From positions 496,001 to 560,000 of the forward strand of contig NZ_LT629759.1 in the NCBI RefSeq assembly GCF_900105025.1: a stretch of DNA of 64,000 nt, read 5' to 3'. Each line of letters starts with the position of its first letter. Position 1 is the first letter of the stretch. Source of the stretch: Parafannyhessea umbonata. Lineage in GTDB: Bacteria; Actinomycetota; Coriobacteriia; Coriobacteriales; Atopobiaceae. Below, piece by piece: positions 17,517 through 27,600 of this stretch. The notes under the pieces are model-generated. The model was not told the origin of the DNA and searched no databases. It saw only the letters and a program-made list of their open reading frames with translations. The position numbers were made by a program, and so were the translations under genes.

Positions 17517-20500
17517 ATGTCCCTAACCATTGCCCAGACGCACGACGCACGGCTCGTAGGCGAGGCCGCGGAGGCCGCCCTCAAGGGGGCGCTCGCCGCG
17601 CATGGCCGCGCGACGCTGCTTGTGCCCAGCTTTGCCATGCAGCTCGATGTCAGCCGGGACCTTGCGCGCCGCGGGCTTGGCTTGGGCGTCACGGTGACGA
17701 CGCCGCTTGCGTGGACGCGTGAGCGCTGGGAGGTCTGGGGCGACGGCACGCAGGTGGTCGATCCGCTCACGCGCACCGTCGCCATGCAGCACGCACTTTC
17801 CTCGGCAGCTGACGCGGGGGAGGACGTTGCGTATAACGCCGGCACCGTGGACGTGCTCGGCCGCCTTGCGAAGGACGCCCTGCCGTGGATCCCCGTGTGC
17901 AATGGTCGCGTGGACGTGGACGCACTCATCGACGCAGGCCTTACGCGCCGCGAGGCGGACGTCGTGCGCGTGCTTGATCGCTATTGCGAGCTGCTTGCGA
18001 GGACATCCTTCACGGAGGAGTCCGTTGCCATGTCCTGCGTGGCGGGGCGCATAATCGCCGCGGGCGCCGCGCGCTCGCTGTGGCCCACGGTCGTGGTCGG
18101 CCTTGGTTTGCTTGCTCGTCCTATGCGCGAGCTGATGCGCGTCCTTGCGGGCGCGACGGACGTGACGCTCTGCGTTCGCGCCCAGAACCCAGAGGCAACT
18201 GCCGGAGAGTGCCGCTCGGCAGATCTTGTGGCAGCGGCGTGCGCGCGGAATGGCATCGATGTCATGCGTGTGCAAGAGCCTTGCATTTCCGCTGGTACGG
18301 GCTTCGATAATATAAAACCTGCCGCAGGCGAGAAACGCCGCGCGCCAGAGCTCTCGGCACTTCTCGAAAGCGTGTTCGTCGGCGGCGGGGAGGTCCTGGC
18401 CCCCAAGGGCGCCGTGTCGCTCGCGCTCCCCGCGGGCCCACTCGCGGAGGCTGAGACTGTGGCACGGGAGGTGTGCGCCCTCTCGAAGGAGGGTGCCGCG
18501 GACATCGTCGTGAGCGTTCCGGACACGTCCCGTGCGTGGCGCGAGCTTGCTCCCAAGCTCGCCGCGCATGGCCTGGGCGTGAGCGCCCAACTGTCTGTAC
18601 GCGTCGGTGACATCCCCGCCGGCCGCGCGTTTTTGGAGTATGCGGCGAGCGTGGCGCAGCTGGCGGAGCTGGATGCAACGTGGCCGAAGCCCGTGCGTGC
18701 AGAGGAGGGTACGTACGTGCGCCTGGGGGACATGTCCTGGTGGCCGCCGCGAGCGCTTGCGGACTTCCTCCTTTCGGACGTCGCACACGTCCCGACGGCT
18801 CGGGCGTACATGCTCGACGCGGACTGGCGCGGCGACCGCCTGCTCACGCCTTCAGACGTGCTCCAGCAGCTCCAGAACCCCAAGAAGACGTCCGGCGAGG
18901 TTGCGGCCGCGACGCGCGAGCTTCTGAAGGGAAGGCTGGGGTCTGCGGCATCGAAGCTCCTTGCTCCGTACGTGTCGTCGCAGACCGGCGTATCAACTTC
19001 CCCGGCTGCTTCGGGTGACACGTGCGCCAAGCTGGACGACTACATCCTTGGCGAGGGCGGAGAAGTCGCCGCACGCTTTCCGCATGAGGCAGACCGCCTT
19101 TCCGACGCACTTGCCGCTGGAGCCCTGATGGCCGTCCTTAACGTGGCGGCAACGCTCAAGGAGCTGGGATTCTCGGCGGACCAAAAGGCGGCGGGCCACG
19201 TGCCGCTCTCCGTGCTCGTGGCGCATGCAGCCGCGGCGCTCGAGCGTCAAGCCGTCGTCGTGAGGCCATGCGTTCCCGCAGGGGGGTCCGCGCGCGTGCG
19301 CATTATGGACGCGACTGCGGCTGCGTCGCTCGCGCAGTGCTCGGTGGATGCGGTCGTCGTATGCGGGCAGACGTCCGTGGAGGCACCCGTGAAGGCCGAG
19401 GACGACGTTGCGTCCGCCTTGCTGGAGGCCCTGGGGGTCGATCCGCGGGAAGATCCCATGGTGCGGCCGCGCGCTGGGTTCTGGTCGCAGCTCGCCGCGG
19501 CGCGCTGCCATGTGACGCTTGAGCGCACGCTCTACGACGCCAAGTCGAAGGAGTGCTATCCCTCGGTCATGATGACGGAGCTGCTGGCCTGCTACGGCGT
19601 GGAGGACGGCGACCCCGCCGAGAAGGGCTTCGCCATTCGCTCGCTGTCCGAGACCCGGGCGGCGGCTAACCTCAGCGCCTCGGGAGTTTCGCCTGCGCCT
19701 GTGGCGAGCGAGAGACCGGAGGCGGCGGGTCGCGTGGCCGACGCGTCCGCGCGCGCCCTCGTGAACGTGCCGCCCGAGGGCAAGCCAGACCTGCTTGACG
19801 GAAGGCCGGTTCTCTCCGCGTCACAGATAGAGTCGTACCTGGAGTGCCCGTACAAGTGGTTCAGCCTTCGGCGTCTGCGCCTGCGTGATTCCGACGCAGG
19901 CTTTGGGCCCATGGAGATGGGCACGTTCGCGCACCACGTGCTCGAGGTGACGCACCGGACGCTTCTCGAGGAGGCGCTTGCCTCCCTTGAGGAGGCGGGA
20001 GGCGTCGTGCCGGATGTCGCGAGGGACCTTTCCGCCCGCGTGCCCGGCTCGGGCGTGAGCGAAGAGGACCCAGAGCTTCTTGCCCATGCTAGGCAGGTGC
20101 TGTCGCGCGCATTGGAGGAGGACCGCCGCACGCAGTTTCTCGTCACGCGCCGACGCGAGCGCCCGCAGGCGTTCGTGCCGCACTCGGTCCAGGACGAGGG
20201 GCAGCTCGAGACGCTCGAGAGGGACCTGCTCTCCGCCATCGACTACGAGTCCGGCCTGCTGGTGGGGTTCGAGCCGAGGCTGTTCGAGTGGGACTTCGGC
20301 CATGGGCGCGACTTGGTGGAGTATGCGGGCGCGTGGCTTAACGGCACCGTGGACCGCATCGACGTCGACGCCCATGGCAATGCCGTCGTGATCGACTACA
20401 AGCACAAGGGCGTCGGGGGCTTCGCCAGGGAGTACGCCGCGCTCCCTGGCGGGCCCGACGGCGAGCCGTCCGCGTCCTTCTCGCTGCCCAGGCGCGTGCA

Positions 20501-20867
20501 ATCGCTCATCTACGGTCAGGTTGTTCGGCGGCGCCTCCCGAGCCTCGTCGTGAAGGGGGCCGTGTACCTCTCGACGCGCGGGCGCGAGCACGCGCTCTCC
20601 GGCGCCGTGGATGCGAACCTGATGGACCGCGTGTTTGGCAGCCGCACGCCTTCGAAGGCGACGGCGGAGGCCGTTGCCGTGGACCCGCATGGGAGCTTCG
20701 GAACGGACGGGACGCACGGCATGGACGCCCTGCTGGACGCGACGGAGGAGGCCATTCGGGCGGCGGTCGCCCGCATGCTGGACGGCGACATCGAGGCGGC
20801 GCCCGTCGATGAGGGCGCATGCGCCTACTGCCCGGTCATGAACTGCGAGAGGAGGATCGCGAAGTGA
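17517..20867 (+). CDS. addB: AddB-like helicase-nuclease subunit with Fe-S nuclease domain
   Basis: A 1116-residue AddB/RexB-type subunit of the AddAB (RecBCD-like) complex, which resects double-strand ends for recombination. The N-terminal helicase-like part lacks a recognisable Walker A, so it is probably structural. The C-terminal RecB-family nuclease is intact: GTVDRIDVDAHG and VIDYKHKG supply the Asp and Asp-X-Lys. Four Cys fit the AddB iron-sulfur staple: one in ECPYKW near residue 777 and three in CAYCPVMNC at the C terminus. SD GGAAGG precedes the ATG. Its stop overlaps the addA GTG start (GTGA). Confidence 0.88.
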   Translation: MSLTIAQTHDARLVGEAAEAALKGALAAHGRATLLVPSFAMQLDVSRDLARRGLGLGVTVTTPLAWTRERWEVWGDGTQVVDPLTRTVAMQHALSSAADAGEDVAYNAGTVDVLGRLAKDALPWIPVCNGRVDVDALIDAGLTRREADVVRVLDRYCELLARTSFTEESVAMSCVAGRIIAAGAARSLWPTVVVGLGLLARPMRELMRVLAGATDVTLCVRAQNPEATAGECRSADLVAAACARNGIDVMRVQEPCISAGTGFDNIKPAAGEKRRAPELSALLESVFVGGGEVLAPKGAVSLALPAGPLAEAETVAREVCALSKEGAADIVVSVPDTSRAWRELAPKLAAHGLGVSAQLSVRVGDIPAGRAFLEYAASVAQLAELDATWPKPVRAEEGTYVRLGDMSWWPPRALADFLLSDVAHVPTARAYMLDADWRGDRLLTPSDVLQQLQNPKKTSGEVAAATRELLKGRLGSAASKLLAPYVSSQTGVSTSPAASGDTCAKLDDYILGEGGEVAARFPHEADRLSDALAAGALMAVLNVAATLKELGFSADQKAAGHVPLSVLVAHAAAALERQAVVVRPCVPAGGSARVRIMDATAAASLAQCSVDAVVVCGQTSVEAPVKAEDDVASALLEALGVDPREDPMVRPRAGFWSQLAAARCHVTLERTLYDAKSKECYPSVMMTELLACYGVEDGDPAEKGFAIRSLSETRAAANLSASGVSPAPVASERPEAAGRVADASARALVNVPPEGKPDLLDGRPVLSASQIESYLECPYKWFSLRRLRLRDSDAGFGPMEMGTFAHHVLEVTHRTLLEEALASLEEAGGVVPDVARDLSARVPGSGVSEEDPELLAHARQVLSRALEEDRRTQFLVTRRRERPQAFVPHSVQDEGQLETLERDLLSAIDYESGLLVGFEPRLFEWDFGHGRDLVEYAGAWLNGTVDRIDVDAHGNAVVIDYKHKGVGGFAREYAALPGGPDGEPSASFSLPRRVQSLIYGQVVRRRLPSLVVKGAVYLSTRGREHALSGAVDANLMDRVFGSRTPSKATAEAVAVDPHGSFGTDGTHGMDALLDATEEAIRAAVARMLDGDIEAAPVDEGACAYCPVMNCERRIAK

Positions 20868-23800
20868 GCGGCATCGACCTTTCCACACTGAACGACGAAC
20901 AGAGGAAGATCGTCACAACCCTGGACGAACCGCTGTTCGTGGAGGCCGGTGCTGGCTCCGGCAAGACGTTCACGCTCACCAGGAGGGTTGCGTGGGCGCT
21001 CACACCCGGCTCCGGCGCGGATGGCGCGCCGTTTCTGGACGACCTCTCGCAGGTTCTCGTGATCACGTTCACGAATGCCGCCGCGCAGGAGATTCGGGAG
21101 CGCGTACGCGCCACGCTGCGCGCGGCTGGCATGCGCGAGCAGGCGCTGCAGGTGGACTCCGCGTGGATCAGCACCATCCACGGCATGTGCTCGCGCATAC
21201 TGAGGCGCCATGCCTTCGAGCTCGGTCTTGACCCGAAGTTCAAGATCGCCGAGGGAAACGACGCGGAGGCCATGCAGAACCAAGCCCTGGAGGAGGTCGT
21301 GGGCGCCGCCTACAGGGACCGCGACGCCAAGCCCGCGCTTCGCGAGGCGTTCGAGGAGTACCAGCTTGGACGTAGGTCGCAAGGTGGCTACTCCGGCCTC
21401 ATGGGCGTGGTGCAGGATGTGCGTGCCGCAGCGCGTGCGGTGCCCGACGGGTACGAGGGTCTTACATTTCCGCAGGTAGACAGCATGACCGATGTGATGT
21501 CGCATCTGACGGAGGAAGTGGAGTCGCTCGCCGCGCAGAAGCTGACGGCGAAGGCGTCCGAGAAGGTCGTGCCTTCCCTGGAGGCGCTTAGGTCGTTCGC
21601 GGAGCTCGCGCCGGGCCGCCGCACGGCGTCCGCGGCCGCAGCAGCCCTTGCCTCCGTGACGCTTCCGCGAAGCGTCAACAAGGGAGCGAAGGAGCAGTTG
21701 GAGCTTGCGAAGGCGGCCCTTGCCGAGGCGCGGGCCTGCGTCCTTCTCGCCCGCCCGCGTTCGTGGGTCGAGGACATCGTCGGTCTTGCGCGCAAGGTGG
21801 ACGAGCGCGTGGCGGAGCTGGAGCGTGCCGCGGGCGTGCTCTCGAACGACGAGCTCGTGAGCCTTGCGCTGAGGGCCGTCCGCGACAACGAGGCCATCGC
21901 CCGCGACTATGCGGGTCGCTTCAGGCTCGTGATGGTGGATGAGTTTCAGGACACGGACGCGACGCAGCTGGAACTCATTGGCCTTCTGGCGGGACGCGAT
22001 GCCCGCCACCTGGCAACGGTGGGCGACGCGCAGCAGTCCATCTATCGCTTCCGCGGCGCTGACGTGGGGGTGTTTCGCGGTAGGGGGGAGGAGCTGCCCT
22101 CGGAGCAGCACGTGAGGCTTGCCGTGAACTACCGCAGCCACGCGGACGTGCTGTCCCTGGTGGACCGCGCGTGCGGCGGCGACGCCGGCGTGCTTGCGGA
22201 CTTCATGCACCTGGACCCGAACCCGGGACGCGACGACAAGTATCGTGCGCGCGACCTCCCGCGCATAGACGTGGAGGTCACGCGTGGCGTGGGCACGAGG
22301 GGGCAGGTGGGCGCCCAGCAGGCGAGGGTCGCCGCCGCGGCGCTGGCGGACAGGCTCGCGGAGTACGCGGCGCATGGCGAGCGTCCGGGTGACATGGCGC
22401 TCCTTCTTGGCACCACCACGAAGGCCGCGCTTTACATCGATGCCATCCGCGAGCGTGGTCTCGAGTGCGTGGTGACGGGAGGCTCCACGTTCACGAACGC
22501 GCCGGAGGTCTCCACCATGGCGAAGCTCCTGCACGTGCTCGCGAACCCAAAGGACACCCAGTCCGGCCTCTTCCCGCTGCTTACGAGCGAGATGTTCATG
22601 CTCGATGCCAGCGACCTGCTGCAGCTTGGCACCCGCGCCCAACGCGAGCTCGACGCCCCGACGATGCGCAAGATCGACCGCGGTATCGAAACCATGGACT
22701 TCTTCCACGATGCGGCACCGTCGCGTCGCCTCGTCCATGCGCACGACGTGCTGGCCCGTGCACGGCTTGCGGTAAGGCGCACGTCCGTCGCGGACGTCTG
22801 CCTGCAGGTCGTGCGCGAGTCAGGCTGGCTGTCGCGACTGGAGGCGGAAGGCTCCACCGGCGCGGCCCGCGAGGCGAACGTGCTTGCCGCCGTGGGCTAC
22901 ATACGGGACCTTACGGACGGCATGGGGCTTGGCCCCGCCCGCGCCGCCGCAGAGTTCGACCTGTGGCTCGAGGTCTCCAAGATTCCGCCCGCGTCGCTTG
23001 CGGGCGGCAGGATGGAGTCCGTGCGCGTCATGACGATTCACGCGTCAAAGGGTCTGGAGTTTCCCGTCACGGCGGTCGCGGAGTGCTGGGGGCAAAGGTC
23101 GGAGGGCAGCAAGCTCAAGACGTTTGCGAACGGCCGGGGGAGCGTGTGCGTGCTATCCCCCCAGGACCCGATATCGGACATCGGCCGCATCCAGGAGACG
23201 GACCGGCCGTCGAACATGGCGGAATGGCTGCGCCACGCGACCGTCGCAAACGACGAGGCCGCTGCCGCCGAGAAGACCAGGCTCCTCTACGTCGCGCTCA
23301 CCCGCGCTCGCGAGGCGCTCATCGTGGGGTGCAACGTCGCCGTGAAGAAGGACGGCACGAACCCTGCGCTCGCATGCGGGTTCCTGGATGCGCTCCTGCC
23401 CGGGGGCGTGCCGGCGACTGGTGAGCACCGCTTCGACTACGGCGGCACGGAGCCCGGACGCCTGCGCGTGATAGACGTGGCAAAGGCGGACGGCGAGTTT
23501 ACGGTGGACTCCGCGGGCTCGCTCGCCGGCGTCGACGGCACGCTCGCGGCGGAACCGGACGCCGCCGAAGGCGCCGTGGACGGCGAGCCCGCGAGCTTCG
23601 ACATCTATGCGGTCGAGGATGACCCAACGCTAGGGCGCGTCGACGTCTGGAGGCCGCGCGAGGGCGTGTTCAGCTTCAGCAGCGCTCACGAGCAGATGGC
23701 CGAGCGCTTCGCAGGGGGCAAGCCTGGCGGTAGGTCTGACGCTGCGGGTTCCGATGCCCTTCCGCTTCCCGTTCGCATCCCCACGCGCGCAGAGCGCGCG

Positions 23801-24388
23801 GCGGAGCAGGAGGGCGCGCCCGTGACGGCTGACGAGGAGCGAGCGACGAATTTCGGGTCCGCCTTCCACGAGCTGGCACAGTGCCTGGTCGAGGTGGGCG
23901 AGGGGCTCGAGGACCCGTGCGAGGCAGAGCTTCCCAAGGGGAGGTTCGATGCGACGTGCGAGCTCTGGCGTCTCTCCGCAAGAAACAGAGCGCGCCTTCG
24001 CACGGCGTTCGACCGGTGGCGCACCTCGCGGCTCCGGCGGGAGGCGCTCGCCCATGGACGCGTGCGGGCTGAGGTGCCGTTCTTCTCGCCTGCGGACTCC
24101 GAGTTCGGGGAGTACGTCGAGGGCGCGATTGACCTGCTTGCAACGGACGAGGGCGCGGACGGTGCGTTTCTGGTTGACTACAAGACGGGAGACCGCGGTC
24201 TTTCCGCGGAGCAGGTTCGCGCGCGGCATGAGATGCAGGCCAACTTCTATGCGTCGGTGCTCATGGGGCAGGGGTTCGCGTCCGTTGACTGCCGCTTCGT
24301 GTGCGTAGAGCTTGCGGACCCGGACGATCCCGACGAGCCGTACTCCGTGGCCTACCTGTTCGACGCGGACAATCTCCCACGCATGTAG
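20864..24388 (+). CDS. addA: AddA-like UvrD/Rep-family helicase and nuclease subunit
   Basis: A 1174-residue SF1A helicase with C-terminal RecB nuclease. Walker A is EAGAGSGKTFTLTRRV (residues about 23-38); motif II is VMVDEFQDTD; AVNYRSH, VRVMTIHASKGLEFP and LYVALTRAREALIVG are helicase motifs IV to VI. The nuclease has EGAIDLLATDEG and DYKTG. It forms the motor of AddAB. The GTG at 20864 is chosen because AGAGGAGG precedes it by 8 bases and the protein opens LSTLNDEQRKIV as usual. It overlaps the addB stop. Confidence 0.92.
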   Translation: MSGIDLSTLNDEQRKIVTTLDEPLFVEAGAGSGKTFTLTRRVAWALTPGSGADGAPFLDDLSQVLVITFTNAAAQEIRERVRATLRAAGMREQALQVDSAWISTIHGMCSRILRRHAFELGLDPKFKIAEGNDAEAMQNQALEEVVGAAYRDRDAKPALREAFEEYQLGRRSQGGYSGLMGVVQDVRAAARAVPDGYEGLTFPQVDSMTDVMSHLTEEVESLAAQKLTAKASEKVVPSLEALRSFAELAPGRRTASAAAAALASVTLPRSVNKGAKEQLELAKAALAEARACVLLARPRSWVEDIVGLARKVDERVAELERAAGVLSNDELVSLALRAVRDNEAIARDYAGRFRLVMVDEFQDTDATQLELIGLLAGRDARHLATVGDAQQSIYRFRGADVGVFRGRGEELPSEQHVRLAVNYRSHADVLSLVDRACGGDAGVLADFMHLDPNPGRDDKYRARDLPRIDVEVTRGVGTRGQVGAQQARVAAAALADRLAEYAAHGERPGDMALLLGTTTKAALYIDAIRERGLECVVTGGSTFTNAPEVSTMAKLLHVLANPKDTQSGLFPLLTSEMFMLDASDLLQLGTRAQRELDAPTMRKIDRGIETMDFFHDAAPSRRLVHAHDVLARARLAVRRTSVADVCLQVVRESGWLSRLEAEGSTGAAREANVLAAVGYIRDLTDGMGLGPARAAAEFDLWLEVSKIPPASLAGGRMESVRVMTIHASKGLEFPVTAVAECWGQRSEGSKLKTFANGRGSVCVLSPQDPISDIGRIQETDRPSNMAEWLRHATVANDEAAAAEKTRLLYVALTRAREALIVGCNVAVKKDGTNPALACGFLDALLPGGVPATGEHRFDYGGTEPGRLRVIDVAKADGEFTVDSAGSLAGVDGTLAAEPDAAEGAVDGEPASFDIYAVEDDPTLGRVDVWRPREGVFSFSSAHEQMAERFAGGKPGGRSDAAGSDALPLPVRIPTRAERAAEQEGAPVTADEERATNFGSAFHELAQCLVEVGEGLEDPCEAELPKGRFDATCELWRLSARNRARLRTAFDRWRTSRLRREALAHGRVRAEVPFFSPADSEFGEYVEGAIDLLATDEGADGAFLVDYKTGDRGLSAEQVRARHEMQANFYASVLMGQGFASVDCRFVCVELADPDDPDEPYSVAYLFDADNLPRM

Positions 24389-24453
24389 GGCGGGCTGCGG
24401 TCGGGACGGTGGATTGTGTGCGTCATCTGGAGCGTGACGGACGCCTGACTGCT

Positions 24454-24504
24454 CCTCTGAGCTGCGCATGTGAGAAGACCCTGCATGGCACCGCAGCTCA
24501 GGGG
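24454..24504. repeat. Inverted repeat between addA and dnaE
   Basis: Arms CCTCTGAGCTGCG and CGCAGCTCAGGGG (one G-U pair) with a 25-base loop, 66 bases after addA and ahead of the dnaE upstream box. No T-run follows. It may end addA mRNA or form part of the dnaE leader. Confidence 0.4.
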
Positions 24505-24519
24505 GCGTACGTGAGATGA

Positions 24520-24531
24520 GAACACTTGTTC
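24520..24531. promoter_or_regulatory. LexA-like (SOS) box before dnaE
   Basis: GAAC-ACTT-GTTC has the GAAC-N4-GTTC geometry of Gram-positive LexA boxes. Three of the four inner bases fit the RNRY preference of B. subtilis; the third does not. It is 74 bases before the dnaE ATG. A second, better box precedes ruvC in this window, which raises its credibility. Confidence 0.45.
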
Positions 24532-24605
24532 TTCTCGGCTGCGCGAGGCGTTGTCGTGGGGTATCATGGACAGGTCAAATCTTGGGCTTGCCTTCGGAGG
24601 GTTAC

Positions 24606-27600
24606 ATGGCTTTCGTCCACCTGCACAACCACTCGGACTTCTCGATTCTGGACGGCGCGACGCCGATTCCGGACATGGTGAAGCGCGCCGTCGACTTTGG
24701 GATGCCTGCCGTCGCCATCACGGATCACGGCTACATGTTTGGTATACCCGAGCTCGACCTGGAGTGCCGCAAGTACAACGATGGCCAGAAGAACATGAAG
24801 CAGTGGCGCCATGACGTCGAGTGCTTCAAGAAGGAGTGGGAGCTGGAGGAGCCAGCGGCCGACCCCGATGAGGCGGACTACTTCGACCGCGTGCACGATC
24901 AGTGGGCGTCCGACGTTAGGGCCTGGGAGGAGAGCGGCCACGACGTGAAGGCCGTGGAGGCGAACCGCCCGCGCCTCAAGATCAAGCCCATCTTTGGCTG
25001 CGAGGCCTACTTCATCCCGGGCGATCACGTCGAGCGTGGCCATAGGGAGAAGCGCTACCACCTGATTCTGCTGGCGAAGAACTCGACCGGCTACCACAAC
25101 CTGCTGAAGTGCATGTCGGAGGCTGCTGGCCACGAGATGATGTACTACGGCAAGCCCCACACCGTCTTCAGCATGCTCGAGAAGTATCACGAGGGGCTCA
25201 TCTGCCAGAGCGCGTGTGTGCAGGGCATCATCCAGCAGTGCGTGCTGGACGGGCAGTTCGACGAGGCGCGCGACTGGGCCCGCAAGTTTCACGCGCTGTT
25301 TGGCGACGACTTCTACATGGAGATCCAGGACCATGGCCTCACGTTCCGCAATGGCTGGGACGACCGCAAGCTCGACGAGTACCTGGTGAAGCTTGCGCAC
25401 GAGGAAGGCATCAAGGTCGTCTGCACCAACGACTTCCACTACCTCACGCGCGAGGACGCCTCCACGCAGGACATACTGAGCTGCATAGGCAAGGCGACCA
25501 CGCTCGACGACCCCAACCGCATGCGCATGGAGGGTACCGAGTTCTACATGAAGAGCGAGGAGGAGATGCGCGGCCTGTTCTCGTGGTGCCCCGAAGCCGC
25601 GGACACCACGCTCGAGATCGCGGATAAGTGCGACTACGAGCTCGACTGGTCGAGCATGTACCTGCCGGAGTACCCTGGGCTTCGTCCCGGCGAGACCGCC
25701 GAAGAGCGCTTCCGCGAGGAGTGCGAGAAGGGCCTCGCGCGTCGCTACGGCGAGAACTGGCGCGACCTCACCATAGGAGACTGGAACGTCAAGGACCGCT
25801 TCGAGCACGAGTACAAGATCATCACGGAGAAGGGCTTCGCGAACTACTTCCTCATCGTCCAGGACTATGTGCAGTGGGCGAAGGACAACGGCATCGGCGT
25901 CGGTCCGGGGCGTGGCTCTGCCGCCGGCGCAATCGTCGCGTACGCCATGAACATCACGAACTTCGACCCGCTGGAGAACGGCCTGATGTTCGAGAGGTTC
26001 CTCTCGCCGCAGCGTTCCGAGATGCCCGATATCGACATGGACTTCGACGATGAGCACCTTCAGGACGTGCTCCAGCACGTTCGTGACGTCTACGGCGAGG
26101 ATCACGTCTGCAAGGTCATCACGTACTCGACGATCAAGGCCAAACAGGCCATTAACGATGCGAACCGCGTCCTTGGCTTCCCGGTCTTCATGGGCCAAAA
26201 GCTCTCCAAGATGCTTTCGAACGACCCCAAGCTGACCCTGCCGAACGCGCTCCACAAGAACGAGAAGAAGCCGGATCAGTACTCGCCTGACTTCGAGGAG
26301 GCCTACAACAAGGATCCCGACGCGCACCGCATCATCGACGCGGCCCTCTCGATCGAGGGCTTCATGCGCGGCGAGGGCGTCCACGCCTGCGCGACGCTCA
26401 TCGCACCTACGCCCGTCACGGACCACGTGCCGACGAAGCTCGACACGAAGGGCAACGTCACCATCACCCAGTACGAGGGCCACTCGGTCGCGGACATGGG
26501 CCTGCTCAAGATGGACTTCCTGGGACTCAGGACCCTGACGGTCATCAACAAGGCACTCGCGAACATCAGGCGCAGGTATTCGAAGGCGTCTGACATAGAG
26601 CGCGTGCCCGAGGCCGTGAGGAAGTGCCTGAAGGATGGTGCGACCTGCGTCGACATCGACGTGGACAAGATCGACTTCTCGGACCCAAAGATATACGAGC
26701 TCCTCGGCTCGGGGCAGACGGCCGGCGTCTTCCAGGTCGAGTCGGGCGGCATGACCGCGACCATCAAGAACATGCAGCCCAACCAGTACAAGCAGATCGT
26801 CGCTCTCATCGCGCTCTACCGCCCGGGCCCGCTTGGCGCCGGCATGGTGGACAGCTACATCAAGCGCATGCATGGAGAGGAGAAGATCTCCTACTACGAC
26901 GACAGGCTAAAGCCGATCCTGGAAGAGACCTATGGCACCATGGTCTACCAGGAACAGGTCATGCAGATTTCGATGAAGATGTCCGGCTTCACGCCGGGCG
27001 AGTCCGACTCGCGCATGCGCAAGCCCGTGGCCAAGAAAAAGATCAAGATGCTGACCGACCAGGTCTTCCACTGGGAGAAGACCGGAGCGGACGAGACGAT
27101 CTACGACCACTGGATGAACGGCGCGGAGGCCAACGGCTACAAGCGCGACGTCGCACAGGAGATCTGGGACAACGTCCTCGAGTTCGCGTCGTATGCGTTC
27201 AACAAGTCGCACTCCGCCGGATACGCGATCCTGGTCATGCAGACCGCTTGGCTGAAGGCGTACTTTCCGAAGGAGTACATGGCCTCGGTCCTCACGTCCT
27301 ACATGGGCAAGACCGACAAGATCGTCCACTACGTCACGGCCTGCAACCATGACGGCACCAAGGTCCTTCCGCCGGACATCAACAAGTCCGGCAAGGACTT
27401 CACGGCAACCGACGAGGGGATCGTCTTCGGCTTCGCCGGCATCAGGGGCGTGGGCGAGGGACCTGCCGAGGCAATCATGGCGGAGCGCGCCGCGAACGGT
27501 CCGTTCAAGGACCTACACGACTTCTGCGAGCGTGTCGACTCGTCCCAGGCGAACCGCCGAGTGGTCGAGGCCCTCATCAAGGCGGGCGCGTTCGACGAGA

